Part shown: positions 1-7,349 of the stretch, one piece after another | Position numbering within the stretch: position 1 is the stretch's first letter | Layout of the letters: every line of letters starts with the position of its first letter | Origin: Alterirhizorhabdus sp964247265 | GTDB lineage: Bacteria; Pseudomonadota; Alphaproteobacteria; Sphingomonadales; Sphingomonadaceae | DNA length: 15,570 nucleotides | Direction of reading: 5' to 3' | Assembly (NCBI GenBank): GCA_964247265.1 | Contig: CAXTTS010000064.1 | Span: 1 to 15,570 of the forward strand | Program-made: the position numbers and the translations under genes | Notes under the pieces: model-generated | The model's database searches: none | Told to the model about the DNA's origin: nothing | The model's input: only the letters and a program-made list of their open reading frames with translations

Positions 1-1955
1 TGCTTGCCTCGCTGACGATGCCCGATCCCGCGCCGGCCGCCCCGCCTGCGCTGCCGCTCGCCTTCGCCCTGCCGGCGCCGCGACAGGCGGATGCGACGGA
101 CGAAGCGGATGGTAATGTTCCCGCCGAGGCGGATAGCGACGCGGACGAGACGAGCGAGCCCGCTGCCGACGAGGCCGGGCAGGCTGCCGCGCCGCCAGTG
201 CCCGATCCCGCCGCTGTGGTTGTCGCGGTGCCCGCGCCGGCAGAGCGGGTGAAGGGAAAGCGGCAGGACGTCGCTTCGATCGACACCGGCGCCGCACCTG
301 CCGCTGGCGGCTTGCCATTTCGGGCCGCGCCGGCCGCACAGGCGGATGCGCCGCCCGCGCCGATGGTCGGCATGGCCTGGCGCCAGAGCCTCGCCACGGC
401 GACTGCACTGACGCCGGTAGGCGCGGAGCAGCGCCTTCCGGTGGCGGATGGCGCCATCGCCGTGCCGCCAGCGCCCGCCCCAAGCGACACATCGCTGCCT
501 GCCGGCATGGCGTTCGACCGGTCGCGTCTGTCTCGGTCTGTGCCGGCCAGCACGGTCGCCCTCTCCGCGCCTCAGCCGGCCCGCGCCGCCCCGGTGGCGT
601 TGCCGGCCAGCCCTGCTCCCGGTGTCGCACCGGCGGACGCGACGTCGGCCAAGCCACCGACTGCGCCGGCTCCGCTCGCGGAGGCGGCAAGCGATCGGCC
701 GGCGACCCACGCCACCATCGCGACGCCAGAAAGCGATCAGGTCGCACGCTCCGTGCCCGGCGCTGCGATGCCGATAGCGGATCGGGCCAGCGTCGACACG
801 CCTGCGGTTGGCGCGCGTTCGATCGTGCCGCCTCTACCGGTTCCGCTGACCGGGGCGGCTACCCCGATCGCCACGCCGTCTGGTTCGTCGTCGGCTGCTG
901 CTGTGCCGGCTATCCCCGAGCCGGCTACCTCCAAGCCGGCCATCTCGGCGCCGGCGCAGCGGGCCGAAGCGGCGGCGGCGGCGATCCGGCCATCCGCCCC
1001 GACCGCGGCGGTGCGCTTCGCCCCGATCGCCGCTGCGCCCGGTGGCACGCTCCCGGCCGCCGACACCGACGCGACGGCGGCGACGGGCATCGATCTCGAC
1101 GCGATTTTCCCGGCCGGCGGCAACGCACCGCTGACCGTGGCCTTCGTGCGCCCTCCGGCGTCGCCACCCGCCGCCGAGGTGGCAGCGCCGACTGCGCCCG
1201 TTGCCTTGGCTACGCCGGCGGTAGAGCGCGATCCCAAGGCGATCGATGCACCGGCCGCCGACGCCAGCCCGCCGCTGGCCGGCATCGCGGCGACGCTGCC
1301 GGCGCAGACGGCCGCCGCCACGCTCGACGGGTCGGTCGTTACCGGCCCCGTCGCTCCGAACGCGGCCGGCGAAGTCTCGCTCCAGCACCATCTCGATGTC
1401 GCGCATGACAGCGCGTGGCTCGACCGGCTGGCGCGCGACATCGCCTCCTCGGCCGATCACGAATCGCGCATGCGGTTCCAGCTCAACCCGGAGCGGCTCG
1501 GCGCATTGCAGGTGGATATCGCCCGCAACGGTGAGGGCGCGACGGTGCGCTTCACCGCCGAGACCGAGGCGACGCGCGCGCTGATCGCCGATGCCCAGCC
1601 CAGGCTGGTGGCGGAGGCGCGCGCGCAGGGCATGACGATCACCGACAGCCGGGTGGACGTATCCGGCCAGACCGGCACNNNNNNNNNNNNNNNNNNNNNN
1701 NNNNNNNNNNNNNNNNNNNNNNNNNNNNNNNNNNNNNNNNNNNNNNNNNNNNNNNNNNNNNNNNNNNNNNNNNNNNNNGGCATGAGCCAGAGTGGCTACG
1801 GCCAGAGCGGTGGCGGCGCTGCCAGCGCGTTCGGCCAGCAGCAGCAATCCGGCGGCCATCGGCCGCCACAGTTCGAACGGCCGGCAACGGCGATGACACG
1901 ACCGGCGCCGGCCGGGCAGGCCGAACGGGCCGCCCTGGCCGAACGCTACGCATGA
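1..1955 (+). CDS. fliK: Flagellar hook-length control protein FliK (5'-partial, interrupted by assembly gap)
   Basis: FliK is the secreted ruler that measures hook length and, through its C-terminal domain, makes FlhB switch export from hook to filament substrates. The frame is open to the left edge, so the first ATG (position 18) is probably internal and the true start lies outside the window. From that ATG, residues 1 to about 450 are a low-complexity Ala/Pro-rich stretch, typical of the fast-evolving FliK ruler. Residues about 485-553 form the Flg_hook domain, with MRFQLNPERLGALQVDIA near its start and alternating hydrophobic residues after it. A run of 100 Ns (1679-1778) follows. The frame then resumes as a Gln/Ser/Gly-rich tail ending in TGA at 1953-1955. 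The reading frame happens to be kept across the gap, but 100 Ns is a common placeholder, so the real missing length is unknown. fliL begins 13 bases downstream. Family assignment rests on the Flg_hook domain and on position. Confidence 0.88.
   Translation, partial: LASLTMPDPAPAAPPALPLAFALPAPRQADATDEADGNVPAEADSDADETSEPAADEAGQAAAPPVPDPAAVVVAVPAPAERVKGKRQDVASIDTGAAPAAGGLPFRAAPAAQADAPPAPMVGMAWRQSLATATALTPVGAEQRLPVADGAIAVPPAPAPSDTSLPAGMAFDRSRLSRSVPASTVALSAPQPARAAPVALPASPAPGVAPADATSAKPPTAPAPLAEAASDRPATHATIATPESDQVARSVPGAAMPIADRASVDTPAVGARSIVPPLPVPLTGAATPIATPSGSSSAAAVPAIPEPATSKPAISAPAQRAEAAAAAIRPSAPTAAVRFAPIAAAPGGTLPAADTDATAATGIDLDAIFPAGGNAPLTVAFVRPPASPPAAEVAAPTAPVALATPAVERDPKAIDAPAADASPPLAGIAATLPAQTAAATLDGSVVTGPVAPNAAGEVSLQHHLDVAHDSAWLDRLARDIASSADHESRMRFQLNPERLGALQVDIARNGEGATVRFTAETEATRALIADAQPRLVAEARAQGMTITDSRVDVSGQTGXXXXXXXXXXXXXXXXXXXXXXXXXXXXXXXXXXGMSQSGYGQSGGGAASAFGQQQQSGGHRPPQFERPATAMTRPAPAGQAERAALAERYA
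1679..1778. other. Assembly gap of 100 Ns inside fliK
   Basis: Exactly 100 undetermined bases interrupt the 3' part of fliK. The size suggests a scaffolding placeholder rather than a measured distance. The flank after the gap is rich in repeated Gly/Gln/Ser codons, which may be why assembly failed here. Confidence 0.99.
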
Positions 1956-1968
1956 CGGGACACGGACG

Positions 1969-2565
1969 ATGAGCGACGACGCGAAGGCGCCGCCCCCCAA
2001 GAAGGGTGGCAAGATGAAGAAGCTGCTGGTGATCGGCGGCGGCGCTCTCCTTCTGCTCGGCGGTGGCGGCGCGGCGGGCATGTATGCCGGCGGCAAGCTG
2101 GGCGGCGGCGCCGGCCACGAGAAGAAGGAGGATCCCGACGCGCCCAAGCTGGTGCTGAAGGAGGGCGAGCATGGCCCGACATCGCTGAAGGACGGGCTGA
2201 AGGATGGCGGGCATGGCGGCGATGCCGATCCGGTGGACCCCGAAATCTACAAGGCGACCTATTATCCGCTGGAGCAGAATTTCACGTCCAACCTGACGGA
2301 CACCAACGGCTTTGCCCAGATCGGGATCGGCGTATCGACCTTCTACGACGAGAAGGTGCTCAACAACCTCAAGGACAATGACATGCCGGTGCGATCGGCG
2401 ATCCTGATGACGCTGGCCGATCAGCAGGCGGAAACGCTCTCCACGCCGGAGGGCAAGAAAATGCTCCAGAAAAACCTTAAGATCGCTATTAACAATGTTC
2501 TGAAGCAGAAAACCGGGTTCGGCGGGATCGACGACGTGTATTTTACCAGTTTCATCATATCGTGA
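1969..2565 (+). CDS. fliL: Flagellar basal body-associated protein FliL
   Basis: FliL is a single-pass inner-membrane protein that surrounds or stabilises the MotA/B stator around the basal body. The 198-residue product has a short basic cytoplasmic N-terminus (residues 1-18), one glycine/leucine-rich membrane segment (about 19-42) and a charged Gly/Lys/Asp linker. The periplasmic FliL domain runs from about residue 85 to the end and closes with VYFTSFIIS, the hydrophobic end typical of the family. The start ATG lies 13 bases after the fliK stop, with only a weak purine-rich stretch upstream, so translational coupling to fliK is likely. The stop is 10 bases before the fliM GTG. Length and place between fliK and fliM fit the standard cluster order. 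Confidence 0.93.
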   Translation: MSDDAKAPPPKKGGKMKKLLVIGGGALLLLGGGGAAGMYAGGKLGGGAGHEKKEDPDAPKLVLKEGEHGPTSLKDGLKDGGHGGDADPVDPEIYKATYYPLEQNFTSNLTDTNGFAQIGIGVSTFYDEKVLNNLKDNDMPVRSAILMTLADQQAETLSTPEGKKMLQKNLKIAINNVLKQKTGFGGIDDVYFTSFIIS

Positions 2566-2575
2566 CGGGCGGCGC

Positions 2576-3766
2576 GTGACGGGGGGAACGCTGTCCGAGG
2601 AGGAACGCTCGGCGCTGCTGGCGGGGCTGGAGGACGTGACGCCGCCAAGCACCGCGCCGGCGGATCGCACCCCCCGCGCCTTTGCGCTGGGCAACGAGGC
2701 GTTCCGCCCGACCGCGCGGCTGGCCGGGCTGGAGCGGATGGGCGAGCGGCTGGGTCAGCGCATCCGCACGGTGGTGGAGCCGTTCGCGCGCACCCGCGTG
2801 CAGGTGCATTCCGAACCGCTCGAAACGCTGCGGTTCGAGGAATGGCGCAGCGCGCTGCCGAACTTCACCAGCCTCAGCCTCTATCGCCTGCGGCCGCTGA
2901 AGGCGGGCATGTTGCTGGCGATCGAGCCCGAGTTCGTCGGCTGGCTGGTCGATGCCTTCTATGGCGGCGGCGGCGCGCCCACCAAGCCCAAGTCGCGCGA
3001 GTTCACCCCCACCGAGGAACGGCTGCTCGGCCGACTGGCAGACGGCGTGGTCGACGAGTTGGTCAAGGTGTGGAGCGAGGTGGCGGTGCTGACGCCCGCG
3101 CTGGCCGCGCGCGAGACCAACGCCACCTATGCCAGCCTGGTGCGGGCGGACGAGGCCGTGGTGCTGCAACGCTTCACGATTACGCCCGCGCAGGGCCAGG
3201 CGACGACGATCGCGATCGTCTATCCGCTCGGCGCGCTCCGGCCCTATGAGGCGCTGCTCGCGGCCAAGGTGCATGACGAGGGCGGGGCGGCGGGCGACAC
3301 GGCGTGGCGCGCGCGGTTGGCCGAGGCGCTGGAGAGCGTGCGGCTGCCGGTACGCTCCGTCCTCGCCCGCCCCGAACTCTCGTTGTCGCAGCTCGTCGCG
3401 CTGAAGCCGGGTGATGTCATCCCGATCACGCTGAATCCGAAGGTGCCGCTCATCGTCGCCAACCGCCGCATCGCGACGGGCACGATCGGCGAGCAGGAGG
3501 GGCGGGCCGCTCTGATGATCGACCAGGTTGAACGGGTTATGCGAGGATCGACGACAGCGACACGCCGGAGATGCCGGGCGCGCGCAATTACAAGCTGCTG
3601 GCGGATATTCCGCTGCGCCTGTCGGTGGAGGTGGGCAGCACCTCGCTGCGCCTGTCCGAACTGCTCGACCTTTCCGAAGGCAGCGTGGTGGAGCTGGACC
3701 GGCAGGCGAGCGAATTGCTCGACATCCTGGTCAACGGCACGCTGGTGGCCAAGGGCGAGGTGGTGA
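2576..3766 (+). CDS. fliM: Flagellar motor switch protein FliM, with an anomalous out-of-frame C-terminal extension
   Basis: FliM is the C-ring protein that binds CheY-P and, with FliG and FliN, sets rotor direction. A GTG start at 2576 gives an N-terminal CheY-binding-like segment (LSEEERSALL, residues 6-15). The FliM middle domain (about 40-220) contains RFEEWRSALPNFTSLSLYRL and the GGGGAP loop. A C-terminal SpoA-like domain runs from about 250 to 318 and ends in GRAALMIDQVERV. A normal FliM would stop here, at about 320 residues. Instead the frame runs another 77 codons to 3766. That tail is Arg/Cys/Trp-rich and overlaps fliN in a different frame, so it is almost certainly not real FliM. 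A TGA in another frame at 3529-3531 is where a normal-length product could end after a one-base indel. I infer a frameshift, either an assembly error or a real mutation. Identity is certain, but the 3' end is not. Confidence 0.85.
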   Translation: MTGGTLSEEERSALLAGLEDVTPPSTAPADRTPRAFALGNEAFRPTARLAGLERMGERLGQRIRTVVEPFARTRVQVHSEPLETLRFEEWRSALPNFTSLSLYRLRPLKAGMLLAIEPEFVGWLVDAFYGGGGAPTKPKSREFTPTEERLLGRLADGVVDELVKVWSEVAVLTPALAARETNATYASLVRADEAVVLQRFTITPAQGQATTIAIVYPLGALRPYEALLAAKVHDEGGAAGDTAWRARLAEALESVRLPVRSVLARPELSLSQLVALKPGDVIPITLNPKVPLIVANRRIATGTIGEQEGRAALMIDQVERVMRGSTTATRRRCRARAITSCWRIFRCACRWRWAAPRCACPNCSTFPKAAWWSWTGRRANCSTSWSTARWWPRARW

Positions 3767-3849
3767 CGATCAACGGCCGCTTCGGCATCCGCGTGGTGGA
3801 CGTGGTGGCGGCCGATGCGCGCCTCGCGGGGCTCGAACGCCGGGCATGA
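3571..3849 (+). CDS. fliN: Flagellar motor switch protein FliN
   Basis: FliN forms the base of the C-ring with FliM and helps dock export substrates. From the ATG at 3571 the product has 92 residues, almost all of it one SpoA domain: KLLADIPLRLSVEVG, then GSVVELDRQASELLDILVNG, then the GEVVTINGRFGIRV motif that marks FliN. The true N-terminus is probably a little longer. The ten codons upstream in the same frame (3541-3570, ARIDDSDTPE) look like FliN leader sequence, but the frame has no start codon there, only a TGA at 3529-3531. The nearest upstream ATG (3539) is one frame off. This fits the indel suspected at the fliM end. The stop TGA overlaps the fliO ATG (ATGA), so the two are probably translationally coupled. 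Confidence 0.92.
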   Translation: MPGARNYKLLADIPLRLSVEVGSTSLRLSELLDLSEGSVVELDRQASELLDILVNGTLVAKGEVVTINGRFGIRVVDVVAADARLAGLERRA

Positions 3850-4139
3850 TGACCGCTTACATCCTGCGCCTCATTATCCTGTTGCCGCTGGTGGCGGGGA
3901 TGGCGTTCGGCGCGCTGTGGCTGTGGCGACGGGTGCAGCCGGGCCTGTCGCTCGGCCAGCGGACGCGCGCGGTGAAGCTGATCGACGCGATCCCGATGGG
4001 CGCGACCGGACGGCTGGCGGTGGTGGAGTTCGCCGACAAGCGCCTGCTGATCGCAGTATCGCGCGGGCGGATCGAATTGCTGTCGGAAGGGCCGTTGCCG
4101 TTCGTCGGCGAGGACGATCTCGACGTGATCGATGGGTAG
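3846..4139 (+). CDS. fliO: Flagellar biosynthesis protein FliO
   Basis: FliO is a small membrane protein that helps assemble the FliP ring of the flagellar export gate. The 97-residue product begins with one membrane segment (residues about 4-27, ending LWLWRR). A cytoplasmic domain follows with RAVKLIDAIPMGATGRLAVVEF and the DKRLLIAVSRGRIELL strand pattern typical of FliO. The start overlaps the fliN stop by four bases, and a second ATG follows immediately at 3849. The stop TAG overlaps the fliP start by eight bases (4132-4139). FliO is poorly conserved, but size, topology and position between fliN and fliP make the call firm. A longer open frame from 3528 leads into it, but that upstream part only reads fliN in the wrong frame. 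Confidence 0.9.
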   Translation: MMTAYILRLIILLPLVAGMAFGALWLWRRVQPGLSLGQRTRAVKLIDAIPMGATGRLAVVEFADKRLLIAVSRGRIELLSEGPLPFVGEDDLDVIDG

Positions 4140-4941
4140 CGTGTCCGCGCCGCGCGACGGCGTGTCTCGACTGCGCTCGACACAGGGGCGGTGGAGGTGG
4201 CTGGCCATTGGCGCCGCGCTTCTCGCCGCCCTGCTGCTGGCCGAGCCGGCTTTCGCCCAGACCACGGGCGCGCTGGACAAGGCGCTGACGACCATATCGG
4301 GCGACGGCAAGCCGCTGTCGCTCTCGCTCCAGATCCTCGTCCTGATGAGCCTGTTAACGGTGCTGCCGTCGCTGGTGCTGATGATGACGAGCTTCACCCG
4401 CATCATCATCGTGCTGTCGATCCTGCGGCAGGCGCTGGGATTGCAGCAGACGCCGCCGAACCAGGTGCTGGTCGGGCTGGCGCTGTTCCTCTCCTTGTTC
4501 GTGATGCGGCCGGCGGTGGACCAGATCAACGCCACCGCCTTCACCCCCTACGGCGCCGGCACGATCGGTATTGAGGAGGCGATCCAGCGATCGGGCGCGG
4601 TGCTGCACGGCTTCATGATAAAGCAGACGCGGCAGACCGACCTGAAGCTGTTCGCCGATCTCGCCAAGTCGCCGCCCTTCGCCAAGGCCAGCGACATTCC
4701 CTTCTCGATCCTGCTGCCGTCGTTCGTGACGAGCGAGCTGAAGACCGCGTTCCAGATCGGCTTCCTGATCTTCCTGCCGTTCCTCATCATCGATCTGGTG
4801 GTGGCATCCACCCTGATGGCGCTGGGCATGGTGATGCTGTCGCCTGCAATCATCTCGATGCCGTTCAAGCTGCTGCTGTTCGTGCTGGTGGATGGCTGGG
4901 CGCTGACCATGGGGTCGCTGGCCGGCAGCTTCGTCCAGTGA
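4132..4941 (+). CDS. fliP: Flagellar type III export gate protein FliP
   Basis: FliP is the pentameric core of the flagellar type III export gate, together with FliQ and FliR. The product has 269 residues. It has an N-terminal cleavable signal peptide: a basic start, a hydrophobic core at about 23-37 and a likely AFA-Q cleavage after residue 42. The conserved FliP body carries LMMTSFTRIIIVLSILRQALG, QTPPNQVLVGLALFLSLFVM, PFSILLPSFVTSELKTAFQIGF and LPFLIIDLVVASTLMALGM. The ATG overlaps the fliO stop by eight bases. The pre-signal part is longer than usual because codons 11-18 (VSRLRSTQ) are encoded by a REP-like palindrome. No alternative standard start lies in frame before the hydrophobic core. 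fliQ begins 15 bases downstream. Confidence 0.96.
   Translation: MGSVSAPRDGVSRLRSTQGRWRWLAIGAALLAALLLAEPAFAQTTGALDKALTTISGDGKPLSLSLQILVLMSLLTVLPSLVLMMTSFTRIIIVLSILRQALGLQQTPPNQVLVGLALFLSLFVMRPAVDQINATAFTPYGAGTIGIEEAIQRSGAVLHGFMIKQTRQTDLKLFADLAKSPPFAKASDIPFSILLPSFVTSELKTAFQIGFLIFLPFLIIDLVVASTLMALGMVMLSPAIISMPFKLLLFVLVDGWALTMGSLAGSFVQ
4162..4183. repeat. REP-like palindrome inside the fliP coding sequence
   Basis: The 22 bases read gtgtctcga, loop ctgcgc, tcgacac, an imperfect hairpin with one bulged T. It resembles the short palindromes with a 'ctcgactTCGctcg' core that are dispersed in Sphingomonad genomes, and it is related to the pair at 6041-6129. It lies in frame in fliP and encodes residues 11-18, just before the signal-peptide core. 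Confidence 0.6.
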
Positions 4942-4956
4942 CCGCGCGGGGCTAGG

Positions 4957-5226
4957 ATGGGTCCCGATTATTTCGTCGGCATCGCCCAGCAGGCGCTGTG
5001 GATCCTGGCGCTGGCCTGCGCGCCGGTGCTGATCCCGGCGCTGGTGGCGGGCGTGGTGCTGGGCATGATCCAGGCGGCGACATCGGTGAACGAGCAGACG
5101 TTGAGCTTCGTGCCCAAGCTCATCATCGTCGGCATCGCGCTGGCGATCTGCGGCGGATCGATGCTGATGCTGATCGCCGATTTCACCCGCGATATGTTCG
5201 CCCGCATCCCGGACCTGATGCAGTGA
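4957..5226 (+). CDS. fliQ: Flagellar type III export gate protein FliQ
   Basis: FliQ is a two-helix membrane protein that wraps the FliP/FliR core of the export gate. The 89-residue product has the usual FliQ length and two membrane segments (about 15-38 and 54-78). Between them lies the conserved hairpin GMIQAATSVNEQTLSFVPK, the family signature. A ggggctagg stretch just before the ATG may serve as ribosome binding site. The stop TGA overlaps the fliR GTG start (GTGA), so the two are probably coupled. Nothing is unusual in this gene. Confidence 0.97.
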   Translation: MGPDYFVGIAQQALWILALACAPVLIPALVAGVVLGMIQAATSVNEQTLSFVPKLIIVGIALAICGGSMLMLIADFTRDMFARIPDLMQ

Positions 5227-6014
5227 ACGGCATGTTCCCGAACGGCTTCGTCGGGATCGAGGCGCAATTGTGGCTGTGGCTGCTGGCGATGGTGCGGCCG
5301 GGCGCGGCCTTCATCGCGGCGCCGGTATTTGGCGCGCCCTATGTGCCGGTGCAGCTGCGCCTGATCGTCTCGCTGGCGGTGGGCATACCGGCGGCGGCGG
5401 CCATTCCCTTCGCGATGCCGGATGGCGGCCTGATGACCATCGCCGGCGCGATGATGGTGGCCGGCGAGGTGCTGGCGGGCCTCGCCATAGGCTTTGCCGT
5501 GCAGATCGGCTTTTCCGCCGCATTGCTCGGCGGGGAGACGATCGGCAATGCGATGGGGCTCGGCTTTGCCGGGATGATCGATCCGGCGAGCGGCAGTTCC
5601 AGCCCGGCGCTGGGGCAGTTGCTCTCGATCCTCGGCACCTTCCTTTTCCTGGCGATGGGCGGGCACCTGATGCTCGCCGCTATCATCTTCGACAGCTACA
5701 AGGCGCTGCCGCCGGGGCAGGGCTGGCTGGGGGCGGAAAGCGTGCGCGGGCTGGCGATGTTCGGCGGAACGGTGTTCGCCGCCGGCCTCGCGATCGCGCT
5801 GCCGGTGGGTTTCGCGATGATCCTGGTGCAGATCGTGATGGGGATGCTGGCGCGATCCGCCCCGGCGCTGAACCTGTTCGCGGTCGGCCTGCCCGCCACG
5901 ATCCTGGCCGGCATCGTGCTGCTGGCGATCGGCGCGCCGACGATGGCGGACGCGATCACCGCCTCGCTCCAGCGCGGGCTGGATTATGCGATGCAGATCG
6001 CCGGCGGCGGGTGA
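5223..6014 (+). CDS. fliR: Flagellar type III export gate protein FliR
   Basis: FliR caps the FliP ring in the export gate and contacts FlhB. The product has 263 residues from the GTG at 5223, which overlaps the fliQ stop by four bases. An alternative ATG at 5232 gives 260 residues. The sequence is a string of hydrophobic membrane segments with FliR features: MVRPGAAFIAAPVFG near the N-terminus, GFAVQIGFSAALLGGETIG in the middle and LLSILGTFLFLAMGGH after it. The C-terminal part carries the APALNLFAVGLPATI segment. Length is normal. The stop at 6012-6014 is followed by 141 bases containing a REP pair before flhB, the only sizeable gap in this stretch of export-gate genes. Confidence 0.96.
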   Translation: MNGMFPNGFVGIEAQLWLWLLAMVRPGAAFIAAPVFGAPYVPVQLRLIVSLAVGIPAAAAIPFAMPDGGLMTIAGAMMVAGEVLAGLAIGFAVQIGFSAALLGGETIGNAMGLGFAGMIDPASGSSSPALGQLLSILGTFLFLAMGGHLMLAAIIFDSYKALPPGQGWLGAESVRGLAMFGGTVFAAGLAIALPVGFAMILVQIVMGMLARSAPALNLFAVGLPATILAGIVLLAIGAPTMADAITASLQRGLDYAMQIAGGG

Positions 6015-6040
6015 TGGCCGTTCCTGTCCGGCCTTCCCAT

Positions 6041-6129
6041 TCCCCGAGCGAAGTCGAGGGGCCGCCGCTGGAAAGCACCCGCTCTGGACGGCCCTCGCTT
6101 GCTGGTCCCTCGACTTCGCTCGGGACAGG
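6041..6129. repeat. Inverted pair of REP palindromes (BIME-like) between fliR and flhB
   Basis: The left copy (6042-6060) reads ccccgagcgaagtcgaggg and the right copy (6107-6125) reads ccctcgacttcgctcggga. They are near-perfect reverse complements separated by about 46 bases. Each also contains an internal short hairpin (cgagcgaagtcg type). Outer bases 6023-6029 (cctgtcc) and 6123-6129 (ggacagg) are also complementary, so the whole stretch could fold into a long stem. This arrangement is known for REP/BIME elements and for the 'ctcgacttcgctcgg' family in Sphingomonads. It lies in non-coding sequence if flhB starts at 6156. Confidence 0.85.
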
Positions 6130-6155
6130 GAGATTGCGGATCGGGGCTGCCTCGC

Positions 6156-7301
6156 ATGGCTGAATCCGAGGGCGGCGAAAAAACAGAGGATCCTACCGCC
6201 AAGCGCAAGGCGGATGCGATCGAGAAGGGCGACATCCTGCAATCGAAGGAGCTTGGCACCGCGATGGTGGTGCTGGGTGGTGCTGCGTGGATCGCGATGG
6301 CCGGGCCGTGGATGCTCGGCGCGCTGAAGAACATGCTGGCCGACGGATTGCGCTTCGATGCGGGATCGCTGCGCAGCTTCGATCCGGCGGAGGCCTTTTA
6401 CCGGCTGGGGGCGGCGGTGGTGTTTCCGCTCGCCTCGCTGTTCGCGATCACCATCGTCGCGGCGATCGGCACGCCGGCGATCCTCGGCTCGCTTGGCTTT
6501 CGCTGGGGGGCGATCGCGCCCAAGCCTTCCAAGCTGAACCCGCTATCCGGCTTCGGCCGCATGTTCGGCATCAACGGCGTGCTGGAACTCGGCAAGTCGC
6601 TCGCCAAGGTGGGCCTGCTCGGCGCGGTCGGCTGGTGGCTGCTGTCGTCGGAGGCGGGCAAGCTCGTCACGCTCGGCCAGCAGGATCTCGTCTCCGCGCT
6701 GGGCGAGCTTGGCCAGACGTTCGTGTTGGCAGTGCTGGTGATGGCGCTGGCGCTGGCGTTGATCGCGGGGGTGGATATTCCCGCGCAGATGATGCGGCGC
6801 GGCCAACGCCTGCGCATGACCAAGCAGGAGGTGAAGGACGAGCATAAGCAGAGCGAGGGCAGCCCTGAACTGAAGGCGCAGATCCGGCGCCGCCAGCATG
6901 AGGTGCTGAAAGGCTCGGTGAAGGGCGCGCTGGCCGACGCGACGGTGGTGCTGACCAACCCGACCCACTTCGCCGTCGCGTTGCGCTACCGCGTCGGCAT
7001 GGATGCCGCGCCGACGGTGGTGGCGCGCGGGCGGGGGGCCACGGCCGACGCGATCCGCGAGTTGGCGGAGGAGACCGCGCTGCCGATGCTCAGCTACCCG
7101 CAGCTCACCCGCGCGCTCTATTTCACCACCCGCACGGGCCAGGTGATCCGCGACGACCTCTACCTCGCGGTCGCCACCGTGATCGCCTTTGTGTTCAACC
7201 TCGACAATGCGATGGCCGCCGGCATCGCCATGCCGCCGCGCCCGAGCGTGGACGTGCCGGAAGGCGCCCGCTTCGACGAGGACGGGCACAAGACCGATTA
7301 A
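6156..7301 (+). CDS. flhB: Flagellar export switch protein FlhB
   Basis: FlhB is the export-gate protein that switches substrate specificity after self-cleavage. The product has 381 residues from the ATG at 6156, beginning MAESEGGEKTEDPTAKRKAD. The charged TEDPTAKR motif is the standard FlhB N-terminus. Four membrane segments span about residues 30-210. The cytoplasmic domain starts near MTKQEVKDEHKQSEGSPELK and holds the autocleavage motif N268-P269-T270-H271. The C-terminal conserved segment ends with YPQLTRALYFTTRTGQVIRDDLYLAVA. The frame is open upstream to 6099, but that extension (LVPRLRSGQG) only translates the right REP palindrome, so I reject it. Nearest neighbours are fliR and fliD, and flhA is not in this window. 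Confidence 0.95.
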   Translation: MAESEGGEKTEDPTAKRKADAIEKGDILQSKELGTAMVVLGGAAWIAMAGPWMLGALKNMLADGLRFDAGSLRSFDPAEAFYRLGAAVVFPLASLFAITIVAAIGTPAILGSLGFRWGAIAPKPSKLNPLSGFGRMFGINGVLELGKSLAKVGLLGAVGWWLLSSEAGKLVTLGQQDLVSALGELGQTFVLAVLVMALALALIAGVDIPAQMMRRGQRLRMTKQEVKDEHKQSEGSPELKAQIRRRQHEVLKGSVKGALADATVVLTNPTHFAVALRYRVGMDAAPTVVARGRGATADAIRELAEETALPMLSYPQLTRALYFTTRTGQVIRDDLYLAVATVIAFVFNLDNAMAAGIAMPPRPSVDVPEGARFDEDGHKTD

Positions 7302-7349
7302 AGCCGCGCCGTTCCGCGCCGTTACCGGAAAGGACCAGGGGGACCGGAC

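Noticed and set aside
1639..3274. Long minus-strand open frames opposite fliK, fliL and fliM
   Set aside because: They are Arg/His-rich antisense frames typical of high-GC DNA, without domain features.
3528..3845. Long plus-strand open frame running into fliO
   Set aside because: It reads fliN in the wrong frame. Only the part from 3846 encodes FliO.
6099..6155. Upstream extension of flhB (LVPRLRSGQG...)
   Set aside because: It translates the REP palindrome, and the conserved FlhB N-terminus starts at 6156 with a usable ribosome binding site.
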